Shown here piece by piece: positions 36,543 to 44,675 of a stretch of 44,823 bases of DNA (positions are counted from its first letter, which is position 1; the number at the start of each line of letters is the position of its first letter). A program made the position numbers and the translations under genes. The stretch is taken from positions 1 through 44,823 of the forward strand of contig WJIN01000006.1 in NCBI GenBank assembly GCA_014730295.1. Direction: 5' to 3'. This stretch comes from Promethearchaeota archaeon. Its GTDB lineage: Archaea; Asgardarchaeota; Lokiarchaeia; Sigynarchaeales; SOKP01. The notes beneath the pieces are model-generated. The model had not been told where the DNA came from. It saw nothing but the letters and a program-made list of their open reading frames with translations, and did not search any database.

Positions 36543-37616
36543 ATGAGTAAAATGTCTAAACAACTAATCGTGGTGGGGGAGCTCCATCAAGATTTGTATT
36601 ATGAAAACAGTTTTTATGAAGATTTGGTCAATAAAATTGTTGATAACCTAATTAATTTCATCCGATACAACCCTGATGACCTAATGAATCGCAGATTATT
36701 GACAAAAATAGTTAAATCTGGCTTTTCCGACACGTCCAAAAAGATTCTCAGTAAATCATATATTAAACGCGGCGGGAACGGCAATAATTCGGCTGAATAT
36801 CTTTCTGATTTGGGTATACCCGTCAAATTAATATCCGTTATAGGAACGGAAAGTGAGTGGATGCTTGAGGAGTTGCAGAAAAAGAATATTGATACGGCTG
36901 GAATATTTAAAATCCAAGAAAAAACTCCAATTAGCACTATAATTAAGTCTGAATTCACCACTAAGATCTATCTCGCCCCCAATCTAAAGGAGAGGATGAT
37001 TTTTAAAACAGTTTCATTTGATAACTCTTTTTTTTCAGACGCCGAACTAATTTATTTCACTCCACTTGCGGAAAAATTTAAGGATATCTTCGAAAAAGCT
37101 ATAGAACAAGGCCTTATTATTGCTACTACGATTGAATATCAGAAAGTCCAAAGAAGCGAGCAACTAGAGCAATTATTGTCCCAAAAGACGGATTTACTCT
37201 TCATAAATTTGAATGATGCTAAATTAATTTTGGAAGAAGATAATATTGAAACAATAGATAAGAAATTAGGTAATTATTCACAAATACGAATTTACACCGA
37301 TGGGAAAAAAGGGTCTTATATCTTTACTAATGAGATTTCCAAATTGTTTATCCCCACTAAAGAGGTTGAAGTCATTGATAGGACGGGCGCTGGAGATTGC
37401 TATGCGGCGGGTTTTCTCACTAAATTCTATCATTTAGTTAAAAATAAAGACCACTTAACTAGATTATTATCAAGTGAAAACATAGATGATCTTATTTTAA
37501 TACTTAAGGAGTGTGGAAAATATGCAACTTTTACCGCTATGTTTAAGGTTTCTCATCAAAATCCTCCGACAAAAAATGAATTGGAAGAATTTATCTCCAA
37601 ATTTGCCAAGGAATAG
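36543..37616 (+). CDS. PfkB-family carbohydrate/nucleoside kinase
   Basis: 357 residues with the ribokinase fold. KRGGNGNNSAEYLSDLGIPVKLISVIG is the N-terminal PfkB signature region, and DRTGAGDCYAAGF is the C-terminal ATP-site motif, with Asp285 as the catalytic base. An N-terminal insertion of about 50 residues (about 20-75) precedes the GGNGNN motif and is unusual. The phosphorylated substrate cannot be told from the sequence. The ATG lies 20 bases after the tRNA-Ser gene, so it may be transcribed with the tRNA or from a promoter further up. It is convergent with the Rag-like GTPase gene. Confidence 0.85.
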   Translation: MSKMSKQLIVVGELHQDLYYENSFYEDLVNKIVDNLINFIRYNPDDLMNRRLLTKIVKSGFSDTSKKILSKSYIKRGGNGNNSAEYLSDLGIPVKLISVIGTESEWMLEELQKKNIDTAGIFKIQEKTPISTIIKSEFTTKIYLAPNLKERMIFKTVSFDNSFFSDAELIYFTPLAEKFKDIFEKAIEQGLIIATTIEYQKVQRSEQLEQLLSQKTDLLFINLNDAKLILEEDNIETIDKKLGNYSQIRIYTDGKKGSYIFTNEISKLFIPTKEVEVIDRTGAGDCYAAGFLTKFYHLVKNKDHLTRLLSSENIDDLILILKECGKYATFTAMFKVSHQNPPTKNELEEFISKFAKE

Positions 37617-37635
37617 TCCAAAAAAACCAGAAAAT

Positions 37636-38571
37636 CTATTGGATTATTTGATATATTATATTCTCCATCTCTGGTTTAGCAGCTTCAATTTTATCCAAAA
37701 TCTCAATGGTTTGTCCGAGATTTTTTTCGTTCTCTTCTATTATAAAAAGTAAGTAGAAATCTAAATTCCCAAATGTAAGAACTTCAATCACACCCGAGAA
37801 ACGCTTGCCGTTTTTGAAGGTGTCCGAAAATTCATACATCGAACGTTCCTCTGCAATTATGCGTTTTTGAGTCTCAAGATAAGCGTCATAAATCTTCATT
37901 TTTTCGTGGATCTGTAAATGGGGCTTATAATATTCACCGATGGTGATTCCTTTTGCATCAAATAACGCCATTAAAAGAGCATCATAATTTTTACTAATTT
38001 CTTGGAATAACTGGGACACTAACTCTAATTTTGAAAATAGAAGAGTCAAGCCACTCGAAAATGCGTCCATTATTGATTTTAAATCGTAGATGGTGGTCTC
38101 AAAAAAGAAGATGTCAAAATCATTGGAATATCTCGTTAACGCTTGTTTTAGAGTTAATGTTTTTTGGTTGATATCTTTATTATTTCTTATATCAGGGTCG
38201 AATTTGTGGAACAATACTGCGATTGGAGGAGATTGCTTAATTTCCTTAAAGAATAATAATACCTCATCAAGATAATCTATGGATTCTATATGTCTATCGG
38301 GATCTTGCACGTCAATTACATAGAAGATTAAATCAGTACCCGCCAAATATTTTCCTGGGTTTTTTAGATATTGTTCTCTATATTGTTCTTGACCGCCAAA
38401 ATCCATTCTCACGAATTCTAATCCCAAAAATCTAAATGTTTCACGGTCTATTCTACGAGTGGGTAAAAGCTGCATTACTTCCTCTTCAAATCCGAACTTT
38501 TGTGTTATGCCCGTAATAATACTCGTTTTTCCTGCGTTGTCTAATCCCAAAAAGGCCAGTTTTTTTACCAA
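37636..38571 (-). CDS. Arf/Rag-type small GTPase with C-terminal roadblock-like domain
   Basis: 311 residues. The GTPase domain (about 1-180) has P-loop GLDNAGKTS (9-17), as in Arf/SRPRB, G3 DFGGQ (57-61) and G4 HKFD (122-125), which resembles the HKMD of Rag/Gtr rather than the usual NKxD. Residues about 190-311 look like a roadblock/longin-type alpha/beta domain (ALLMALFDAKGITIGEYY, VIEVLTFGNLDFYLLFIIEE), the same order as in eukaryotic Rag GTPases, where it drives dimerisation. There is no lipidation site at the N-terminus. Asgard archaea are known for Arf/Rag-related GTPases. It is last in the minus-strand run, 167 bases after the ubiquitin-fold gene. Confidence 0.8.
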   Translation of the reverse strand: MVKKLAFLGLDNAGKTSIITGITQKFGFEEEVMQLLPTRRIDRETFRFLGLEFVRMDFGGQEQYREQYLKNPGKYLAGTDLIFYVIDVQDPDRHIESIDYLDEVLLFFKEIKQSPPIAVLFHKFDPDIRNNKDINQKTLTLKQALTRYSNDFDIFFFETTIYDLKSIMDAFSSGLTLLFSKLELVSQLFQEISKNYDALLMALFDAKGITIGEYYKPHLQIHEKMKIYDAYLETQKRIIAEERSMYEFSDTFKNGKRFSGVIEVLTFGNLDFYLLFIIEENEKNLGQTIEILDKIEAAKPEMENIIYQIIQ

Positions 38572-38738
38572 TTTTATTACCTCTTAATTTAGTTTATTTA
38601 TAAATCAGATCCCGATTTTATTATATAATTACAATAATAATAAATTAATTCCTTTTAAAATAATTGTGATAGAAGAGACTAATAAATTATCGTATTTCAA
38701 AGGATTTGGAAAATATTAAATAAAACACGAGAGAAAAT

Positions 38739-39020
38739 TTACCCTCCGCTAATGGGATACGATAAATAAATTTTATCTCCGTTTTTTAGCTGGGTATCAT
38801 AATTTTTCTTATACTTGACATCTCTTCCGTCTAGTAGGATAAGAATTTGTGGGTTTAATTTGGTTCTTGATTTATTCAACAAACTCTCATCCAGCTTATT
38901 TTTGTAATCCTTCACAAACTGAGAAATGACATCTTGAATAGTGTTTCCCTCATACTCTACCGCGTTTTGACCCGTTCTAAGAGCAAAAATATTGAGCAAG
39001 TGCAAAGTTACTTTAGGCAT
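38739..39020 (-). CDS. MoaD/ThiS/SAMP-type ubiquitin-fold sulfur carrier
   Basis: 93 residues with the beta-grasp pattern (VTLHLLNIFALRTG, ILILLDGRDVKY, LKNGDKIYLSYPISGG) ending in an exposed Gly-Gly, as required for adenylation and thiocarboxylation or conjugation. Length and FAxxR-like region fit MoaD/SAMP. It lies 40 bases downstream of the ThiI-like gene, so a role in tRNA thiolation or as a protein modifier is likely; molybdopterin synthesis is also possible. No E1-like enzyme is nearby. Confidence 0.85.
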   Translation of the reverse strand: MPKVTLHLLNIFALRTGQNAVEYEGNTIQDVISQFVKDYKNKLDESLLNKSRTKLNPQILILLDGRDVKYKKNYDTQLKNGDKIYLSYPISGG

Positions 39021-39060
39021 TCTAAGAATGAAAAAATTTGTTAAAATTTAAGTTTAATTT

Positions 39061-40281
39061 TTATGAAAGTACCATATCCTTTACATTTTCAATCGCTTCT
39101 TGGATGAGTTCTTCCAATTGAAGAGTGTTAAAAATCTTTTTTACGGTTTCTATGTCAATTTCTTGGGTTTTCGGTTTATATGTACAGTACTCAATTTTTG
39201 ACATACTCTCTGATATGTTATCTAAAAAATCGCTAATCTCTTTTTCTTCAAACCCTATAAGAGGTGTAAACACAGGTAGGTCGGAGAATAAATCATTAAA
39301 GACCAGAGATTCTAAATCTATTAAATCTGTACAAACATTAAGGCCATTAAAATTTAATCCATCAGTAAATCCTTGGATCTCTTCTAAGCCTCTTATAGAA
39401 TCATCCATCAAACCTTTAAAGATTTTGAATCGAATGATTCTACATAAAGCACAAAAATACTCTTTCTTGTCTAATTTCGATTTCAGCTTGTCTAAGATCG
39501 GTAAAAGATCCACGATTCTCAAAGTAAATTTAGAAAATGGTGTGAAATCAAAAACTTCTCTCCAATTGGAGATCCATATATTTTTAGTTTTAATATCCCC
39601 TTTTAAATCAAATAGAACAGGATATATCTCACACCCTCTGCGCATTAACATAAATCCTGCAAGTAAATCACTCTGACGCCCAACATCCATAACCCCAACC
39701 TTTTTTTTATATTCTATAGGGAGTCCTTCCCACGGGGTTTCGATGATGTCGGTAAAAAGATACGAAAATTCATTTCTAACCTCTATGAAAATTTTTTTAT
39801 CTGGATTAGATAAATCAACTGAAAGCCCTAATTCTGAAAAATTATCGATAACATCTTGTCCCACTTTCTTGGCAACATCTTGCGAAGTGAAATCATGTTT
39901 GCCCGAACGCTTTACGCGTAATGCAAAACTGTCGTTCCTATCTAATATTTTATTTCCTATTTCAATTGCCCGATCGGAGATATTTTTTATTCTATTGGAA
40001 GTTCTGAGTGCAGGACTTAATGAATAGACTCCAAATACTTTTTTAATAATCCTAATTGCCTTCGCGATATCTTTATGCTTAAAAAAAAAGAGAATCCGCG
40101 TAGCATCATTGGTAATTTGATATTTTGTATATGCTACTTCTTTCTTTTCCAGCATCCGTTTTATATTATTTACTAAGATGTGAATCATCCGCATCTTGAC
40201 TTTTTGGGACTTTAACCAGATCTCCCCGGTATAGCGTATTAAAATAAGATTATAGGATTCAAGAAGTCGAGATGGATTCAT
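39061..40281 (-). CDS. ThiI-like tRNA sulfurtransferase with atypical PP-loop
   Basis: 406 residues. N-terminal ferredoxin-like and THUMP domains (about 1-175; LILIRYTGEIWLKSQ matches the RYGExxLKG start of ThiI) bind tRNA. The adenylating PP-loop domain follows. In ThiI it begins SGGIDSP, but here residues 199-205 read DVGRQSD, so the ATP-binding loop is only partly kept. The downstream FCALCRIIRFKI resembles the CxxCKRxM motif with the catalytic cysteine. There is no rhodanese domain. Family members make 4-thiouridine at tRNA position 8. The broken PP-loop leaves activity in doubt; it could be a tRNA-binding paralogue. It is coupled with a ubiquitin-fold sulfur-carrier gene. Confidence 0.75.
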   Translation of the reverse strand: MNPSRLLESYNLILIRYTGEIWLKSQKVKMRMIHILVNNIKRMLEKKEVAYTKYQITNDATRILFFFKHKDIAKAIRIIKKVFGVYSLSPALRTSNRIKNISDRAIEIGNKILDRNDSFALRVKRSGKHDFTSQDVAKKVGQDVIDNFSELGLSVDLSNPDKKIFIEVRNEFSYLFTDIIETPWEGLPIEYKKKVGVMDVGRQSDLLAGFMLMRRGCEIYPVLFDLKGDIKTKNIWISNWREVFDFTPFSKFTLRIVDLLPILDKLKSKLDKKEYFCALCRIIRFKIFKGLMDDSIRGLEEIQGFTDGLNFNGLNVCTDLIDLESLVFNDLFSDLPVFTPLIGFEEKEISDFLDNISESMSKIEYCTYKPKTQEIDIETVKKIFNTLQLEELIQEAIENVKDMVLS

Positions 40282-40309
40282 TTTGGTTCGGAAATGGGAT
40301 TTATAAGAA

Positions 40310-41896
40310 TTATGAAAATATATTAATCGAGTATCTCCCTAAAAGTGATTTATTCTGGGTCCGTAAATTATTTTCGATTAATTCTACTAATCCATCCTCA
40401 TAAATATCAATTTCGATAAAAGTCTCATCGAAATGATTTTTTTGGAGATTCCCACCGTTGGAAATTAACGAGTTTTCTACCTTTAGGTTAAAAGAAACGC
40501 TGGGAGTACTGTTCAAGATGAGATCGATTTGAGATAACGCAAGTTGAGATAACACATCTCCAGCATCGGTTAGTTCGGTTCTCCAAATGCTCAATGGAGT
40601 GGGTATTAAGCTATGGAAACACGCAAATCCACACACTTTTTCTTGGCTAACCCGTAGAACCTTTTCAATTAGCAGTCTTAATTTTTTTCTTCCGATAAAC
40701 CCAATTGTAGAATCACTGGTACTTGAATTAATCCCTTGAAAAAATATTTTATCATTCTTGTAGGAGGGATCTAATGGCCCTAAATAATCTTGCCAGTAAT
40801 CCCAAGTTGGTGGATGAGAGTCACTATATCCCGGGATTATGATATAAGGCATTTTCAGTTGCTCAAACTTTTCTTTTCCTATCAATATTTCCTCTTCATA
40901 CCCGTTTTTTGTTAAATTTCCATTATGGACTACAAGATCAATATCGGATATTTTATTGATTGTCTCAATACAATGGTCGATACGTGATATTTTCTTCTTA
41001 TCTTTTTTTGAGATTAGCGTATTTGACAATTGAATAATCTTACAAAACGGTTTTTCTTCTGGTTCTTTGTTTCTCGGAAGATAATACTGGATTTCTCGAT
41101 TAATCTCTTTTTTATATTGAGATTCTATTACGGGAAAAATTCGGAAATTTATTTTACATTGTTCAATATCAATTACGTTATAGGTAAATAGCTCACGGTA
41201 CCTTGTTTTATTGCAAGAGAATGTTCCGGCATTAAAAATGAATAGATCTTTATTTTGAGAAGCGACATTATATAAATGTGAAATATGGCGATGTCCGTTA
41301 ATCACTAAATCTGCTTTTGCTTCAAGTAACATCTGAAGCATATCGCCAGAGTCATCAATAGCTGAGCGTTCCTTACCTGTCTTAGGGATTGGAATAGTTT
41401 GGTGATGGAAACAAACGATTTTTAATTTATTTTCTCTATTTGATTGCTCTAAACGCGTTCGTATCGACTTTATGGTATTTTGATGAATAATTCCACTTGC
41501 TAAATCTGGTCTCGTGCTGTCTATTCCTAGAACATATAAATCATTATCCTCATATTCAAAATGTCTCTTTCCAATCATTTCCTCAAATAAAAGATATCCC
41601 ACATTGAGGGCGTCATGATTCCCGATTATATAATATAAGGGTGCGTCTGAGGAGGGATGAAATTTATTCATCTGAACTAATGCGTGTTCATAGTCGAGGA
41701 AAGTTCCACTATGGGTCAAATCTCCCAGATGAAGATACAAAGTCGCATTTTTGATCTTATTTACCTTATCTATTCCCTTGTCAAACGCACCTACATTGAA
41801 TTCCGTCCCATACCGAGTAATATGGGTATCGGAAATAATAACAATCCTTTTTTTTTCATTTGACCCTTTCTCTGTTTTAACTATACATTCCGCCAT
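40310..41896 (-). CDS. Tandem metallophosphoesterase, second half degenerate
   Basis: 528 residues. The first calcineurin-like domain (about 15-250) has all the metal ligands: SDTH, GDLTHSG, GNHD, CFHH and NGHRH. The second (about 275-500) repeats the layout with the ligands lost: LSNT for SDTH, NGNLTKNG for GDLTHSG, PGYSDSH for GNHD, CFHSL for CFHH and NSTPS for GHRH. So one half is catalytic and the other structural. Substrates of such phosphodiesterases vary. I place the start at ATG 41896, four bases after the previous stop and preceded by AGAGGTG; an upstream ATG at 41986 would overlap the preceding gene by 86 bases. Confidence 0.82.
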   Translation of the reverse strand: MAECIVKTEKGSNEKKRIVIISDTHITRYGTEFNVGAFDKGIDKVNKIKNATLYLHLGDLTHSGTFLDYEHALVQMNKFHPSSDAPLYYIIGNHDALNVGYLLFEEMIGKRHFEYEDNDLYVLGIDSTRPDLASGIIHQNTIKSIRTRLEQSNRENKLKIVCFHHQTIPIPKTGKERSAIDDSGDMLQMLLEAKADLVINGHRHISHLYNVASQNKDLFIFNAGTFSCNKTRYRELFTYNVIDIEQCKINFRIFPVIESQYKKEINREIQYYLPRNKEPEEKPFCKIIQLSNTLISKKDKKKISRIDHCIETINKISDIDLVVHNGNLTKNGYEEEILIGKEKFEQLKMPYIIIPGYSDSHPPTWDYWQDYLGPLDPSYKNDKIFFQGINSSTSDSTIGFIGRKKLRLLIEKVLRVSQEKVCGFACFHSLIPTPLSIWRTELTDAGDVLSQLALSQIDLILNSTPSVSFNLKVENSLISNGGNLQKNHFDETFIEIDIYEDGLVELIENNLRTQNKSLLGRYSINIFS

Positions 41897-41900
41897 AATT

Positions 41901-42638
41901 TTACACCTCTTTAATTTTAGCTGGACGTCCCTTATATATATTATTTTGTAGTAGTTTTTGATCATAAGAGGTATATGAGTGAGCATTTAATTTTACGTTT
42001 TCCCCAATGTTAGTGCCGGGTAATAATACACATTTCGCACCAATAGTTACATCGTCTTGAATACTGATTCGTTTTAGAATAAGGTTATTTTGCTCAATAC
42101 CAAACGATAAAATTGTTGTTCCCATTCCAATTATCACATCATCCCCAATATCTACGAATTCTGAAGAGATCCACGCATTATCACATAAAGATTTTTTCCC
42201 GATCTTAACCCCAAAAAATCGCAGCGTAAATCTATTTTTAGCCCAAGGAAAGGGATGAGTTGCGGTGATATAGAGAGGCCATTTTTTTATCATATTACGA
42301 AGGGTCCAATATCTATAAGCTTGATCCTCAATATCTCTCTTAAATGTTCCTTCTTTTGGATGATAACATAGATTGCAAATGGTAAGAAATAAAAATGAGA
42401 TTATTAGCGCAGAAAATTGTAATAAATACAATCCCCAGATTATATTAAATGGAGATAAAAGGAAAAACCAAAAATACCCCTCTGGTCTCCATAGAAAGAA
42501 AATGTAGGTATATTCGAATAGAATAAGGGGGATGAAACTCAGTATAATGATACATAAGTATAGTGGGATATATCTACGACGTAATCTCTCGTCTATGGGT
42601 GTGGGTGAAGCTCCTTTTAAGCTGGCAGGTTGGAAAAT
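41901..42638 (-). CDS. Membrane-anchored left-handed beta-helix protein B, start unclear
   Basis: A paralogue of the next gene: hydrophobic N-terminal half, then PKEGTFKRDIED, PFPWAKNRFTLRFFGVKIGK and hexapeptide repeats (DIGDDVIIGMGTTI, DVTIGAKCVLLPGTNIGENV). The first conventional start (TTG 42431) would remove the N-terminal membrane segments. The open frame continues up to a stop at 42642-42644, encodes FQPASLKGASPTPIDERL and a hydrophobic stretch, and lines up with the paralogue, yet it has no ATG, GTG or TTG. ATT at 42636-42638 or ATA at 42594-42596 are candidates; a point error is also possible. Family: acetyltransferase-like, as in the C-terminal part of Pls/PosA-type proteins. The metallophosphoesterase gene follows. 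Confidence 0.65.
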   Translation of the reverse strand: MFQPASLKGASPTPIDERLRRRYIPLYLCIIILSFIPLILFEYTYIFFLWRPEGYFWFFLLSPFNIIWGLYLLQFSALIISFLFLTICNLCYHPKEGTFKRDIEDQAYRYWTLRNMIKKWPLYITATHPFPWAKNRFTLRFFGVKIGKKSLCDNAWISSEFVDIGDDVIIGMGTTILSFGIEQNNLILKRISIQDDVTIGAKCVLLPGTNIGENVKLNAHSYTSYDQKLLQNNIYKGRPAKIKEV

Positions 42639-42685
42639 ATTTTATACACCACTCAAGTTAAATTCCTACATTAACAAAATTTTAA

Positions 42686-43510
42686 TTATTCTATATTGTA
42701 TGAATTACGCGTTTTTGCTTTTTTCCGTGATTCTTCGACCGTAGTTATGGGAAGGGAGTGTTTTGCGGGGGTTCCGATATGAATAAGATTACCTTCTAAA
42801 ACTTGGTTTGGCTCTGTGTAACTATTCGCACCTAATACTGCTCCCTCTTCTATAATAGTCCCAGGGGTAATGATTGTATGCGGACCAACTATACAATTCT
42901 TACTTATCTTAATCTTTTTAATAATCACTTTTTCGTGATAAATCAGATGTGAGAAGATCCCTACATTTAAAGAAGTCATCGAATTGTCTCCTATCTCAAT
43001 CAATTCTGGATCTATATATCCTTCATATGCGACCACACTCTTTCCAATCTTGACTCCAAACATACGATATACGAATATATCTGACCACGGAAATGGAATG
43101 GCTCGTGCACACCAAATAGGAAAATAGGCAGTCCAAAATCGTCTATGCATATATTTCCAGTCTTTACTCCCTCTCTTAAAGATGCCCTCCTTAACGGGAT
43201 AAACCCAATTGAGAAGCCTAAATATAGATGCCGAGATGAGCATTACCAACGCAAAAAAGAGAAAAATGTTTCCGTATATATTTAAAGGAAGTAAGAACCA
43301 GTACCACCATTCACCTCCCGCCCAACTCGGGATAAATTTCTCTCCAGTAAGTAGAAAATATAATGAATTTAGAAACCACAAATTGATAAGAATTACTATA
43401 ATCGAAGATATAAATACTTGAACTAATATTATTAATGAAAACGGAGTTTTATAGACACCTGATGTAGAAATAAAGTCTAGATTTATCATATCATCAGTCT
43501 CGTTTTCCAT
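42686..43510 (-). CDS. Membrane-anchored left-handed beta-helix protein A
   Basis: 274 residues. Two hydrophobic segments (about 25-55 and 75-100) precede a conserved VYPVKEGIFKRGSKDW linker and PFPWSDIFVYRMFGVKIGK. A hexapeptide-repeat beta-helix follows (about 150-255; KISKNCIVGPHTIITPGTII and GAVLGANSYT). It is likely anchored in the membrane with the helix in the cytoplasm, transferring an acyl group to a glycan or lipid headgroup, as inferred from fold relatives; no catalytic residue was assigned. It is first of the minus-strand series and paralogous to the downstream gene. Confidence 0.75.
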   Translation of the reverse strand: MENETDDMINLDFISTSGVYKTPFSLIILVQVFISSIIVILINLWFLNSLYFLLTGEKFIPSWAGGEWWYWFLLPLNIYGNIFLFFALVMLISASIFRLLNWVYPVKEGIFKRGSKDWKYMHRRFWTAYFPIWCARAIPFPWSDIFVYRMFGVKIGKSVVAYEGYIDPELIEIGDNSMTSLNVGIFSHLIYHEKVIIKKIKISKNCIVGPHTIITPGTIIEEGAVLGANSYTEPNQVLEGNLIHIGTPAKHSLPITTVEESRKKAKTRNSYNIE

Positions 43511-43654
43511 AGTATTTTACCATTTCACTGAATCAGCACATTATTAATAATAATAACACCAACAAATAAAAAAATATATATTGAATTGTTTTTATTATAG
43601 TTCCTAGTTGGTTGAATTTCACCAATAATTAAAATAGAAGCTAAAGAATTATTA

Positions 43655-43665
43655 TTATATAAATA
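43655..43665 (+). promoter_or_regulatory. TATA box of the coiled-coil gene
   Basis: TTATATAAATA lies about 57 bases before the ATG, with a purine-rich AGAAGGAATGA ribosome-binding stretch just before the start. Pattern-based. Confidence 0.4.
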
Positions 43666-43721
43666 CTTTTTAAAAATAATACATCTAAAGAATCAAAAAC
43701 CAAAACGAGAAGGAATGAATT

Positions 43722-44621
43722 ATGTCTATTGATTGGCAAAAAGCTGAGGAGCGTCCCGACAAGGCCCAAAAGGTTGATGGAAAGGCTCTTTTAGACTTAC
43801 GAGCAAAAATTAATGACTTAGAAAAACAATTAGCTGAGAAGAAAACAAACCTAAGCCAAACAGATGAAAATCTGAGCTCAACTCAAAAGGAGTTGGAGGA
43901 GACGAAAAATACCTTAGAGGCTACCAAAAATGAACTAGAATCTACAAAAACTGAATTAGAGCAGACGAAACAATCATCTGAAACAAAGATTACAGAACTT
44001 AGTTCTTCACTTGAACAAAAAGACCAGAAGATTAACGAGTTAAACTCACAAGTCAATGAATTAAATCAAAAAATTGAAGACTATAACCAACAAGTCGGCG
44101 ATTTAGAGGAAAAATTAAATCAACTTTCTGAGATGTCTCAGAGTTCCCAAGAAAAAGTCTCGAGTCTCGAGTCTCAATTGGCTGAGACCCAACAACAATT
44201 AGAACAGGCAAATCAGACAATCCAAGTTAAAGATGAAAAAATATCTTCCCTTGAGTCACAAGTTGAAAAATTGAGCTCTGAACTTGATACTTCCAAAAGA
44301 GCAAAAACCACGATGGAAACGGAACTTGCAGAAATCAAAGAAACACTCGCAGAAACTGAAGCAGAAAAATCAGAATTATTAGAAGCCGTTGAGGAACAAA
44401 AAGAAGCAATTGATGCTCAAGGGACTAAAATTGAGGAACTTGAAGCGGAGTTAAGTGAATATAAACCTCCAGAAATAGGTTCGGGTGGGTTTGACGCTGA
44501 GGAAAGAATCACATGTCCAATGTGCGGAGCGGTAGGACAAGATATTAAGACAGTTGAGGACAAGTCCAAAGTATTATCATATGTTGGCCACATACCCATG
44601 TATGCAAAAACTGTTTTCTAA
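43722..44621 (+). CDS. Long coiled-coil protein with C-terminal zinc ribbon, interrupted by TAA
   Basis: 299 residues. Residues about 22-245 form an uninterrupted coiled coil rich in Glu, Gln, Lys and Ser (repeating ELEETKNTLEATKNELESTK). The C-terminus begins a zinc ribbon with CPMCG, but the frame stops at TAA 44619-44621 before the second cysteine pair. The same frame then encodes LRKQLYKHVCKKCGYEF before TAA 44673-44675, which supplies exactly the missing CxxC half. One base change at the TAA would restore a 317-residue protein. It has no signal peptide and no membrane segment. The coiled coil suggests a filament or tether; the function is unknown. Confidence 0.8.
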   Translation: MSIDWQKAEERPDKAQKVDGKALLDLRAKINDLEKQLAEKKTNLSQTDENLSSTQKELEETKNTLEATKNELESTKTELEQTKQSSETKITELSSSLEQKDQKINELNSQVNELNQKIEDYNQQVGDLEEKLNQLSEMSQSSQEKVSSLESQLAETQQQLEQANQTIQVKDEKISSLESQVEKLSSELDTSKRAKTTMETELAEIKETLAETEAEKSELLEAVEEQKEAIDAQGTKIEELEAELSEYKPPEIGSGGFDAEERITCPMCGAVGQDIKTVEDKSKVLSYVGHIPMYAKTVF

Positions 44622-44675
44622 CTCAGAAAACAATTGTATAAGCATGTGTGTAAAAAATGTGGCTATGAGTTTTAA
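44622..44675 (+). pseudogene. Orphaned C-terminal zinc-ribbon half of the coiled-coil gene
   Basis: Seventeen in-frame codons after the TAA encode the second zinc-ribbon knuckle (CKKCGYEF) and then a stop. They have no start of their own and make sense only as a continuation of the upstream frame. Confidence 0.6.

Noticed and set aside
39125..40027. Plus-strand ORFs opposite the ThiI-like gene
   Set aside because: Antisense to a conserved protein; their residues are biased as expected for a complement reading.
44619..44621. Pyrrolysine or selenocysteine at the stop inside the zinc ribbon
   Set aside because: The codon is TAA. Pyrrolysine uses TAG and selenocysteine uses TGA, so known recoding does not apply.
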